This document shows, piece after piece, positions 1-6,405 of a stretch of DNA of 6,620 nucleotides. Each line of letters begins with the position of its first letter. The first letter of the stretch is position 1. The notes under the pieces were generated by a model. It was not told the DNA's origin. It made no database searches and saw only the letters and a program-made list of their open reading frames with translations. The position numbers and the translations under genes were made by a program. The DNA is from Thermoplasmata archaeon (GTDB taxonomy: Archaea; Thermoplasmatota; Thermoplasmata; WALJ01), in NCBI GenBank assembly GCA_026986305.1, contig JALSOU010000215.1, positions 1-6,620 of the forward strand. The letters are read 5' to 3'.

Positions 1-379
1 GTGGATGGAACCCGAGCACCCAACAGATAAGGATCACATAGCGCTCTATTGCAGGGCTCCGGGTGCTTACGATGTAAGATTTACCCTCTGCGACGATGAC
101 ACCGGAATGTGCTATATACTGATGAATGAAACAAAGACCGATTCCCAGACATGGAAGATAGACCTATATGGAACCCTGAAAGCTGGAACGAGAGCGCATT
201 ATGAGGTGACCGTTGTATATCAGAATGAAAGCACGGGAAATGAGAGTGAGAAAGTTCTGGGTCCATATCACTTCGTTGTTGAAAGTGGTGAAAGAAGCAC
301 TCCATCTCTCGGTTTAATATCTGTAATTTCAGCCATATCCATATCATCTGTCTTATGGAGGATGAGGAGAATTGATTAA
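1..379 (+). CDS. C-terminal part of a membrane-anchored extracellular protein (5' end outside window)
   Basis: The reading frame is open to the left edge (first full codon at 2, TGG), so this is probably the end of a longer gene; ATG at 5 is unlikely to be the start because no signal peptide follows, although the protein looks exported. Numbering from that Met, residues 5-95 have an alternating beta-strand pattern suggestive of an Ig-like or fibronectin-like domain, with three N-glycosylation sequons (N41, N74, N79) and three cysteines (C16, C29, C36). Residues 96-124 form a tail: Thr-Pro-Ser-Leu-Gly, a hydrophobic stretch of about 15 residues, then Arg-Met-Arg-Arg. This is a C-terminal anchor with the cytosolic side positive and resembles archaeal PGF-CTERM-like sorting tails. 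I do not recognise the family. The stop overlaps the next gene by 8 bases, which suggests one transcript. Confidence 0.72.
   Translation, partial: WMEPEHPTDKDHIALYCRAPGAYDVRFTLCDDDTGMCYILMNETKTDSQTWKIDLYGTLKAGTRAHYEVTVVYQNESTGNESEKVLGPYHFVVESGERSTPSLGLISVISAISISSVLWRMRRID
357..361 (+). promoter_or_regulatory. Shine-Dalgarno-like site for the thioredoxin-CcdA gene
   Basis: GGAGG lies ten bases before the TTG start at 372, and a second purine match, GAGGAG at 364-369, lies closer. Both sit inside the end of the upstream coding region, as expected for a downstream gene in an operon. It supports TTG as a genuine start. Confidence 0.5.
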
Positions 380-1535
380 GAGAGCCTTGCCTGTGTTTCT
401 GGTATTTATCCTTCTGTTGGGCGGAGCGCAGGCCATAAGCAAGGCACCTGATTTTGAGATAAGGGATGTCAACAGTGGGAAGGCGTATAGACTCTCGGAT
501 TTCCATGGAAAAGTCGTACTTATAGACTTCATGAGCATAGATTGCGAGGGTTGCAAAAAGGTGGAGAACTCCCTTCGAGAGATATGGGGAGATTACAACT
601 CTTCTGCCATTTTCATAACAGTTGATATAGGGCCGACAGATACGGAAGAAGAGCTCAAAGAAAGGGAGATACCGTGGATATCAGGATTGAACTCAAGTCT
701 TAGTCTTATCACCGGATACAGGGTGTCTTCTACCCCAAAAATAGTGATAATAGACCAAGATGGCTACATAGTCATGGAGAAAAGCGAGGTTATGGGCGCT
801 CCCCAGCTCAGGGAGGCACTTGACAGAGCCATCTCTGGCAATGCTGAAAGGGTTGATATTCAGGAGATGAGCATATACATGCTGGCTGTTTTTGCAGGCA
901 TCGCCTCTTTCTTTTCCCCATGCTCATTTCCAATGCTTCCCGGCTATATTGCGTATTATTTCGGAATTGAAAAAAAAGGAAGCAGTCTCAAAAAAGCTGT
1001 TGTAGGTGGAGGCTCTGCGGCTTTGGGGATAATTGCAGTTTACATGGTTGTCGGAGCCTTCCTCATATATTCCGCATCATTAATAGCGCCATTCATACCT
1101 ATGCTCGGTGTAGTTGTCGGATCTCTGCTCATAATATTCGGGGTTCTTATGTTCACACCTTTGCAGTATGATGCCCTTCTGAGGCCTTTCAGACCCCTTT
1201 CTGAGGCATTGAAGAAAAAAGAGGGTGATAGGGGGTTCAAGGCAAAGCTCTTCGGATACGGCCTCGCTTATGGGGGAGCAGCGACAGGTTGCACAGCACC
1301 TGTTTTTTTGGCTGTGATAGTCGGTGCCATGACAACCTCTCTTTTCACAGGCATAGTTGCGCTTTCCCTTTATTCAGCCATTGCGGGAGCTCTTATGGTT
1401 TTGATCACAGTCACAATGGCCGCATTTGAGAGCAGGGCGATAGACATCCTCAAAAAACACACAGAGACAATAAAAATAGTGAGCGCTCTCGTTTTAATTG
1501 CAGTTGGTATTTATCTCATAGCTTATCACCTCTGA
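372..1535 (+). CDS. Secreted thioredoxin-like domain fused to CcdA/DsbD-type transmembrane thiol-disulfide carrier
   Basis: Predicted to carry reducing power from the cytosol across the membrane to an outer thioredoxin domain (387 aa). Residues 1-21 are a signal peptide (Lys-Arg, hydrophobic core, Ala-Gln-Ala cleavage site). Residues 25-155 form a TlpA/AhpC-like thioredoxin fold with active site C58-E-G-C61 and the cis-proline motif T121-P122; sequons at N76 and N107 fit an outside location. Residues 168-386 form about six membrane segments with the two hallmark CcdA cysteines: C184 in Ser-Pro-Cys, followed by a Leu-Pro-Gly-Tyr motif, and C307 in Thr-Gly-Cys-Thr-Ala-Pro. The TTG start is forced: an in-frame TGA lies at 363-365, and the signal peptide begins at once. 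GGAGG at 357-361 is the likely ribosome site. Fold and chemistry are well supported; the physiological client is unknown. Confidence 0.9.
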   Translation: MIKRALPVFLVFILLLGGAQAISKAPDFEIRDVNSGKAYRLSDFHGKVVLIDFMSIDCEGCKKVENSLREIWGDYNSSAIFITVDIGPTDTEEELKEREIPWISGLNSSLSLITGYRVSSTPKIVIIDQDGYIVMEKSEVMGAPQLREALDRAISGNAERVDIQEMSIYMLAVFAGIASFFSPCSFPMLPGYIAYYFGIEKKGSSLKKAVVGGGSAALGIIAVYMVVGAFLIYSASLIAPFIPMLGVVVGSLLIIFGVLMFTPLQYDALLRPFRPLSEALKKKEGDRGFKAKLFGYGLAYGGAATGCTAPVFLAVIVGAMTTSLFTGIVALSLYSAIAGALMVLITVTMAAFESRAIDILKKHTETIKIVSALVLIAVGIYLIAYHL

Positions 1536-1560
1536 CTATCTCACATCTGTTGCAAAAAAT

Positions 1561-1568
1561 CTTTAAAA
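1561..1568 (+). promoter_or_regulatory. TATA box (box A) for the HD-thiolase operon
   Basis: CTTTAAAA follows an A-run (1555-1559) in the 52-base gap after the CcdA-type gene. Its centre is about 24 bases before the ATG at 1588, so transcription would begin at or near the start codon. The only ribosome-site candidate, GAGG at 1583-1586, is one base from the ATG and too close to act. This suggests a new leaderless transcript. Assigned by eye. Confidence 0.55.
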
Positions 1569-1587
1569 TGCAGGATGTTGCAGAGGC

Positions 1588-2100
1588 ATGTTGGAATCAA
1601 AGGTCATTGAGGCTTTCCCTGAAATAAAAGAGATAAAGGATGAGGAACTGAGAAAAAAGGTCGTAAAGACATGGGTTATGGCCATGGAAAGAGGGGGGTG
1701 GAATGAGCTTAAAGGCATTCCCTACACCCTTGTTATTGAGACAAAAAGAGAGTTCGTAGAGCACACCCGCATGGTCACAAAGACAGCTATGGGCGCTGCG
1801 AAAGCAAGGGGGGACCTGAACATGGATTATGTCATCGCTGCTGCATTGCTCCACGATGTCGGAAAGCTCCTTGAATTCACAGTAAAAGACGGTAAAGTGG
1901 TAAAGAGCGATTACGGAAAGATGATAAGGCACCCTGTTTCAGGCGCCATACTCGCAGCAGAGGCGGGGCTTCCGGATGAGATAGTGCATGCCATAGTGGC
2001 TCATTCAAAGGAAGGTGATGCCGTAAAAAGGACCCCTCTTGCAGTTCTGATACACCACTGCGACTTCATAGACTTTGAGATAGACAAGGCGAGAATGTGA
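1588..2100 (+). CDS. HD-domain metal-dependent phosphohydrolase (YqeK-like ligand pattern)
   Basis: A 170-aa soluble protein of the HD superfamily, which hydrolyses phosphate esters of nucleotides or related molecules with bound metal. The visible ligand set is H59, H89-D90 (in Leu-Leu-His-Asp-Val-Gly-Lys), H115 (in Arg-His-Pro-Val-Ser-Gly-Ala), H139 and D159. Six ligands of this kind suggest a two-metal site, and the order and spacing resemble bacterial YqeK diadenosine tetraphosphate hydrolases; no YqeK identity is claimed. Residues 1-45 are a helical leader with no recognised domain. The start is well fixed: an in-frame TAA lies at 1564-1566 and no other start codon lies between. The stop overlaps the next gene's GTG by four bases, so the two are probably translationally coupled. 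Substrate unknown; a cyclic-phosphate or nucleotide hydrolase role is possible. Confidence 0.87.
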   Translation: MLESKVIEAFPEIKEIKDEELRKKVVKTWVMAMERGGWNELKGIPYTLVIETKREFVEHTRMVTKTAMGAAKARGDLNMDYVIAAALLHDVGKLLEFTVKDGKVVKSDYGKMIRHPVSGAILAAEAGLPDEIVHAIVAHSKEGDAVKRTPLAVLIHHCDFIDFEIDKARM

Positions 2101-3023
2101 AGTGCTCATCCTGCGGAAGGGATGCGGTAATATACATAGCATACAGCGGAAGATACCTCTGTGAAAGGCATTTCTTCGAGTTTTTGGAGCGTAGGGTTAG
2201 GCAGGAGTTCAAGAGGCAAGGGAATATTCCGAGGGGTTCAAAGATTGCTGTGGCTGTTTCAGGAGGTAAGGATAGCGTTACAGCCATGCACCTGACATAT
2301 GAGATAATGGAGCCGAGGGGTGTGGAGGTGGAAGCGATAAGCGTTGATGAGGGGACGCCGGGATACAGGGATAAGGCCATAGAAAAGGCGCTGATGAACT
2401 CAAAGGAGATCGGAATAAAGCACCACATCGTCAGATTCAGGGATGCTTTTGGCATAACCACAAGAGAAATAGCCATGATGGTCAGGGATAAAAGCCCTTG
2501 CTCGTACTGCGGAGTGCTTAGAAGATGGCTGCTTAACAGAACCGCCAAAGAGATAGGTGCGGATTTTATAGTTACTGGTCTTACGCTTGACGACACCGCC
2601 CAATCCATACTCATGAACTTCACGAAAGGAGATGTGGAAAGGCTGGCTAGATTGGGGCCGCACACAAAGGTTCAGGAAGGCCTTGTTCCTAGGTTGCAAC
2701 CCCTGAGATTGATTCCAGAGAGGGAAACATACCTATATGCCAGTTTGAAAGGCTATCCTTTCCACGAATCCAGATGCCCTCATGCAGGAGAGGCTCTCAG
2801 GAATGAGTATAGGGCAATAATAAATGACCTAGAAGACAGACATCCGGGAACAAGGCATGCGATAGTCAACAGCTACGATGCTATAAAACCTCTTTTGGAG
2901 GAAAGGTTCAGGCCTGCGAAACTCAATCGCTGTGAGAGGTGTGGAGAACCAACTCCCGGAAGGATATGTATGGCATGCCGAATGCTGGATGAGTTAAAAA
3001 GAAGGAGAAGCGGAGAAAATTAA
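2097..3023 (+). CDS. tRNA 2-thiolation enzyme, TtuA/Ncs6 (Ctu1) family
   Basis: Predicted to activate a tRNA uridine with ATP and replace O2 by sulfur, giving 2-thiouridine at position 34 or 54. The 308 residues show the whole family layout: N-terminal zinc finger C3-C6-C22-H25; PP-loop ATP site Ser-Gly-Gly-Lys-Asp-Ser at 55-60; three iron-sulfur cysteines, C135 and C138 (Pro-Cys-Ser-Tyr-Cys-Gly) and C227; C-terminal zinc finger C279-C282-C291-C294. From memory, these spacings agree with Thermus thermophilus TtuA. One odd feature: residues 161-166 read Gly-Leu-Thr-Leu-Asp-Asp where relatives usually have Gly-His-Asn. The GTG start overlaps the HD stop; an in-frame TGA at 2076-2078 leaves no other start. 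Sulfur would come from a ubiquitin-like carrier (SAMP/TtuB type) encoded elsewhere. Sequence alone does not settle U34 versus U54, so I give no symbol. Confidence 0.92.
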   Translation: MKCSSCGRDAVIYIAYSGRYLCERHFFEFLERRVRQEFKRQGNIPRGSKIAVAVSGGKDSVTAMHLTYEIMEPRGVEVEAISVDEGTPGYRDKAIEKALMNSKEIGIKHHIVRFRDAFGITTREIAMMVRDKSPCSYCGVLRRWLLNRTAKEIGADFIVTGLTLDDTAQSILMNFTKGDVERLARLGPHTKVQEGLVPRLQPLRLIPERETYLYASLKGYPFHESRCPHAGEALRNEYRAIINDLEDRHPGTRHAIVNSYDAIKPLLEERFRPAKLNRCERCGEPTPGRICMACRMLDELKRRRSGEN

Positions 3024-3027
3024 TATA
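3020..3027 (+). promoter_or_regulatory. TATA box (box A) for the TPR gene
   Basis: TTAATATA overlaps the stop codon of the thiolase gene; its centre is about 26 bases before the ATG at 3050. The Shine-Dalgarno-like GGTGA at 3045-3049 directly abuts the ATG, which is too close to work. This points to a leaderless transcript, separate from or added to read-through from the thiolase operon. Confidence 0.5.
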
Positions 3028-3049
3028 GTTTTAGCGGATTGATGGGTGA

Positions 3050-5047
3050 ATGGATAAAAGAGCTGAAGGGCTGCTGCTTGAAGGCGATGCGCTTTTCGAA
3101 GAGGGGCGCTATGAGGATGCTGTTGACAGATACATGAAGGCGATAGAGATAGACCCATCAATGGAGATAGCTCACAACAATGCAGGCGTTGCCCTAGAGG
3201 CTATGGGAAGGTATGAAGAAGCCATAAAAGAGTATGAAAAGGCCATAAAAATAAAGCCAAGATATGAAATCGCATGGTTTAACATGGGAAATTCCCTCTT
3301 CTCACTAGGGAGGAAGAAAGAGGCTATGGAAGCCTATGAAAGGGCCATAGAGATAAACCCAGATTATCTGGATGCCCATGTTGCAAAGTGCAATCTCCTG
3401 CTCAGCATGGGAAGGAAGTGGATGGCCATAAGGTACTGTGAAAAGATAGTCAAAGGTCACGAGAGCCCGGATTATCTTCTGGCAAAGGCCTATGTGCTTG
3501 AAGAGGCAGGGAAATACGAGGATGCCCTAGAAACCTTGGATAAAGCCCTATCTTTTGGCCCTTCTGCTGAGATATACAATGCCAAGGGAAATGTTCTGAC
3601 CCTTATGGAAAGATATGAAGAGGCCATAGAGAACTACAACATGGCACTGGAAATAGAGCCGGATAATGAGGAGTACTGGAACAATAAGGGCTATGCGTTT
3701 TTTATGATAGGTCTCTATGATGAGGCTATAGAGTGCTACGACCGGGCAATAGAGCTAAACCCAAGGTATAAACCTGCGTGGTACAACAAAGGATACACCC
3801 TTCATACACTGGGAAGGCTGGAAGAAGCTGTGCAATGTTACAGGGTTGCTGTGAAGTATGATGACAGAGATGAGGTTCTCTGGAATAACCTCGGAAATGC
3901 CCTGTATAATCTGGGGAGGTATGAGGAGAGCATACCGTACTTCGTGAAGTCCATAGAGGTTAATCCAGAGTATGAGATAGCGTGGAACAACATAGGCAAT
4001 GCCCTGGACAGAATGGGTAGGCATGAGGAGTCCATAGAGTACCACGAAAAGGCACTTCAAATAAACAAGAAATTCGATTACGCCCTGTATGCCAAAGGAT
4101 ATGCGCTTGCAAGGGCAGGTAACCCTGAGGAAGGGCTTGACTGGATAGAGCGCTCCCTCACACTTAATCCAGATTACGACCACGCATGGTTTGCGAAGGG
4201 GCATGTCCTTGAGATGCTTGGGGAGTTGCAGGATGCTGTGGAGGCCCTGAAAAAGGCCATAGAGCTGAATCCATATTATCCTGAGGCGTGGATTAAGCTC
4301 GGCGAGATATACGCGCAGTTGGGAAGGGATGACTGGAAGGAGATGTGCGAGGTAAAAGCTCTTGAATCCTACAGGAAAATACTGATGAACGACCCCATGG
4401 ATTTCCAGAGCAGGAACGATGAGATTGAGCTACTTATGAGGCTTGGAAAGTACGATGAAGCTGTGGATAGGGCAGAGGAGTGGGCATTCATAAGGTCCGG
4501 CGACATCAGGCCTTGGGAATACATGGTAAGGGCGTTAATAGAGCTTGGAGAAGCGAAAGAGGCCATGAAGGCTGTGAAGAGAGCGGAGGAAAGGGGAATA
4601 AAGCTGTCAAAGGAGACAGTGGCTGAGGCATATATGTTGAGGGAAGAATGGAGCAAAGCTCTGGATACTCTTGAAGGACTTGAAACGGAAAAATCAAGGA
4701 TTTTAAGGGGAAAATGCCTTTATGAACTTGGGAGGCTCCATGAAGCACTGGACGAAATAGAGGGGGTTGAAAAGAGTCAGGAGGTCTGGATGCTCAGAGG
4801 CAGAATACTTGAGGAAATGAGGAGATTTCAGGAGGCTCTGGTGGCTTATGAAAATGCAAAGGCATACGGTGAGAGCTCATCAATATGGCTTGGAATCGCA
4901 AGGTGCAGGAAGGCCCTTGGAAACACAAAGAAGGCCATGGAAGCCGCTGAGATCGCTCTCGGAACAAATCCTTATGACGGTGAGGTCTGGCACTTCATAA
5001 AATCGCTCAAATCTGCCACGGAAAAAGGGGAAAAAGCATCTCCGTGA
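3050..5047 (+). CDS. Large cytosolic TPR-repeat protein (about 19 repeats)
   Basis: A 665-aa protein made almost wholly of tetratricopeptide repeats, helix pairs that stack into a superhelix and bind peptides or partner proteins. Units 1-12 (residues 5-410) are canonical, 33-34 residues each, with the usual Gly at position 8, Gly-Arg-Tyr-Glu-Glu-Ala centre and Asn-Pro end. Unit 13 (411-451) has about seven extra residues, and units 14-19 (452-643) are more diverged, some only 28-29 long. A charged tail follows (644-665). Asn recurs at repeat position 6 (N44, N78, N212, N246, N280, N314), as in peptide-gripping TPR superhelices such as O-GlcNAc transferase. No signal peptide, membrane segment or catalytic domain is seen. 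The start is firm because TGA at 3047-3049 lies in frame directly before the ATG. Such proteins are common in archaea; the partner here is unknown. Confidence 0.9.
   Translation: MDKRAEGLLLEGDALFEEGRYEDAVDRYMKAIEIDPSMEIAHNNAGVALEAMGRYEEAIKEYEKAIKIKPRYEIAWFNMGNSLFSLGRKKEAMEAYERAIEINPDYLDAHVAKCNLLLSMGRKWMAIRYCEKIVKGHESPDYLLAKAYVLEEAGKYEDALETLDKALSFGPSAEIYNAKGNVLTLMERYEEAIENYNMALEIEPDNEEYWNNKGYAFFMIGLYDEAIECYDRAIELNPRYKPAWYNKGYTLHTLGRLEEAVQCYRVAVKYDDRDEVLWNNLGNALYNLGRYEESIPYFVKSIEVNPEYEIAWNNIGNALDRMGRHEESIEYHEKALQINKKFDYALYAKGYALARAGNPEEGLDWIERSLTLNPDYDHAWFAKGHVLEMLGELQDAVEALKKAIELNPYYPEAWIKLGEIYAQLGRDDWKEMCEVKALESYRKILMNDPMDFQSRNDEIELLMRLGKYDEAVDRAEEWAFIRSGDIRPWEYMVRALIELGEAKEAMKAVKRAEERGIKLSKETVAEAYMLREEWSKALDTLEGLETEKSRILRGKCLYELGRLHEALDEIEGVEKSQEVWMLRGRILEEMRRFQEALVAYENAKAYGESSSIWLGIARCRKALGNTKKAMEAAEIALGTNPYDGEVWHFIKSLKSATEKGEKASP
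3062..4978 (+). repeat. Degenerate ~102-base tandem units coding for TPR motifs
   Basis: The DNA repeats in phase with the protein units. Sequences like GGAAGGTATGAAGAAGCCATA recur about every 102 bases near 3208, 3610 and neighbouring units, with silent and coding divergence. This is an old protein-level repeat, not a recent DNA duplication, though the most alike units could recombine. Confidence 0.6.
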
Positions 5048-6374
5048 TGAGCATAGCGTGTTCATGGATTATATCTTTCCTTGAAAGCACCCTGAATGAC
5101 TTTTTTGCAATCTCCGTGAGGTCTTTGCCCAGATTCGCATCAGGAATTGTTCTTTTTAGATAGGAGAGCGCATCTCTATCCTCTCTTGGAATCTGCACGA
5201 CCCACCTTCCCATTTCTATCCTCTTATGGATGTTTTTCCATTTTTTTAGGAAATTTTCCGAATTAGGGTGCCAGACAGGTGGTCCGTAGTGCTTCTTAAC
5301 AGATGGAAGCGTGTGCACTTCCAGCTCATAGATGAAGGTTATCTTGTCATCATAAGCCTTGTATGTGGAGCTTAAAACAGTGAATCCAGCATCATTCAAC
5401 CTCTGTGCCACGGTTCTTTTCGCCTTTTTTATCTGTGGAAAAAGCACATCATGAACCAGATCAGGGCGGTCTATTTCAAAGCCTATTATCTCTGTGCCTT
5501 TCCGCTCAATTTCGGCTCTTATTTCTTCATATGATGCCGCCTCCCTTTTCTTTGGGAAAAAGAACCTCTCATCCGCTTTGGACAGATATTCGTGGGCTGC
5601 GTATATGAATAGGGCGAAGGAATCAACTGAGAGGGCTGATGCCACATTCCTCTTCGGGTCAACAGGGTCTATGAATATAAGGGAGTCGTCAAACCTATTT
5701 CCTTTATCCTCTTCAAGGCTAAGCCTTGTTCCCCTTTTCCATCTCTGGGAAGCCCTGAGGACATCCATAAATGAGCCGTAGTAGATTATCAGCAGCTCTG
5801 TGAGATATCCTGAAAAGCCTTCAATCTCCGCCTCAGCACCGTAAACCCCTATGCCTTTCATGAACCTCTTTAAAAGGCGCACCTCGTCCTTCTGCTCCTC
5901 GCTGATGTGGGATTTAATGTACTCAGTATGGAAAGGAGTGCGGTCCACAGCGCTCATCTTTTTGCTTCCATCTTCAATGCGGTAGCACGGAACGATATCC
6001 ACTTCAAAACCCCTGTAAACTCCGTGGATATAGGGGTGCTCGGCATAGTTCTCCCTCCCATCTGGAATTATCGCTCTTCCTATTTCAATGCCCAGCCTTT
6101 CCATCTCTTCTCTCGGGGTTTCAGGTGGAAATCTTATGAAGATGTCTATGTCAGGATTTTTAAGGAAGGTTCCCTTCGCAACCGATCCCACTATTATCGG
6201 CTCCGCATCTATTCCCATCTCAGATATTATGGAAAGGGAGCGCTCCACGAGATCCTCTGCAACATCCATAATCTCCTTTTCTTCCTCAGGAGTGGGCTTT
6301 ATTCTTTTCAGGATTTCTTCTTCCAGAGACACGGTGCGGGATAAGGGAGCAATATTAAAAGTATAGTCCATCAT
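5007..6374 (-). CDS. cca: CCA tRNA nucleotidyltransferase, archaeal class I
   Basis: Adds or repairs the 3'-terminal CCA of tRNA using CTP and ATP, without a nucleic acid template. In the 455-residue frame from ATG 6374: Gly-Ser at 63-64 of the nucleotidyltransferase motif, catalytic D75 and D77 (Asp-Ile-Asp-Ile-Phe), third carboxylate D126, then the conserved Asp-Arg-Thr-Pro-Phe-His at 144-149 and the Gly-Phe-Ser-Gly-Tyr-Leu block at 186-191, followed by the C-terminal tRNA-binding body. The first 14 residues look unlike the family. GTG at codon 15 (6330-6332) gives 441 residues, close to the roughly 437 of the Archaeoglobus enzyme; it puts the carboxylates at 61, 63 and 112, against 59, 61 and 110 there as I recall. 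I therefore prefer 5007-6332 as the real gene. Its 3' end overlaps the TPR gene by 41 bases. Confidence 0.95.
   Translation of the reverse strand: MMDYTFNIAPLSRTVSLEEEILKRIKPTPEEEKEIMDVAEDLVERSLSIISEMGIDAEPIIVGSVAKGTFLKNPDIDIFIRFPPETPREEMERLGIEIGRAIIPDGRENYAEHPYIHGVYRGFEVDIVPCYRIEDGSKKMSAVDRTPFHTEYIKSHISEEQKDEVRLLKRFMKGIGVYGAEAEIEGFSGYLTELLIIYYGSFMDVLRASQRWKRGTRLSLEEDKGNRFDDSLIFIDPVDPKRNVASALSVDSFALFIYAAHEYLSKADERFFFPKKREAASYEEIRAEIERKGTEIIGFEIDRPDLVHDVLFPQIKKAKRTVAQRLNDAGFTVLSSTYKAYDDKITFIYELEVHTLPSVKKHYGPPVWHPNSENFLKKWKNIHKRIEMGRWVVQIPREDRDALSYLKRTIPDANLGKDLTEIAKKSFRVLSRKDIIHEHAMLITEMLFPLFPWQI
5101..5106 (+). terminator. Possible U-tract terminator for the TPR transcript
   Basis: TTTTTT lies 54 bases after the TPR stop, inside the opposite-strand cca gene. 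A small potential hairpin (CTTTC 5075-5079 with GAAAG 5083-5087) lies before it. Archaeal termination mainly needs a U-rich tract, so this is a plausible but weak candidate. Confidence 0.25.
6351..6360 (-). promoter_or_regulatory. TATA box (box A) for cca
   Basis: On the minus strand this reads TTTTAATATT. Its centre is about 25 bases before the GTG at 6332, the same geometry as the other promoters here. It lies inside the longer frame that begins at ATG 6374, so if it is the promoter, the two upstream ATG codons are not in the message. Confidence 0.5.
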
Positions 6375-6376
6375 CC

Positions 6377-6386
6377 TTTTATATCA
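6377..6386 (+). promoter_or_regulatory. TATA box (box A) for the RDD-family gene
   Basis: CTTTTATATC is centred about 24-25 bases before the ATG at 6406, and no Shine-Dalgarno sequence lies between, so a leaderless start is likely. On the other strand the same bases read GATATAAAAG, but there they lie only two bases before ATG 6374, too close to drive a message that includes that codon. Confidence 0.55.
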
Positions 6387-6405
6387 TCCCGTAATTCCCA
6401 TACAC

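Noticed and set aside
81..506. 141-codon open frame on the minus strand spanning the first two genes
   Set aside because: It crosses the junction of two well-supported plus-strand genes and has no recognisable features.
1536..1587. Intergenic gap searched for a small RNA, tRNA or riboswitch
   Set aside because: Only 52 bases, with no convincing stem; the TATA-like box explains the AT-rich part.
2066..2665. 199-codon open frame on the minus strand
   Set aside because: It lies wholly over the thiolase gene, whose motifs are complete; the translation shows no domain and no promoter or ribosome site. It is a shadow of the real frame.
3755..4204. 149-codon open frame on the minus strand
   Set aside because: Antisense to TPR units; its apparent internal similarity is just the mirror of the plus-strand repeat.
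3062..4978. Regular repeats suggesting a CRISPR or satellite array
   Set aside because: The spacing is 102 bases, the units are degenerate and all code in frame for TPR motifs; there are no identical short repeats with unique spacers.
5020..5040. Two A5 tracts, which read as T-runs on the minus strand, as a cca terminator
   Set aside because: They lie before the cca stop codon, inside its last codons, so they would cut the message short.
5907..6344. 145-codon plus-strand open frame
   Set aside because: It lies antisense to the catalytic core of cca, which is strongly supported.
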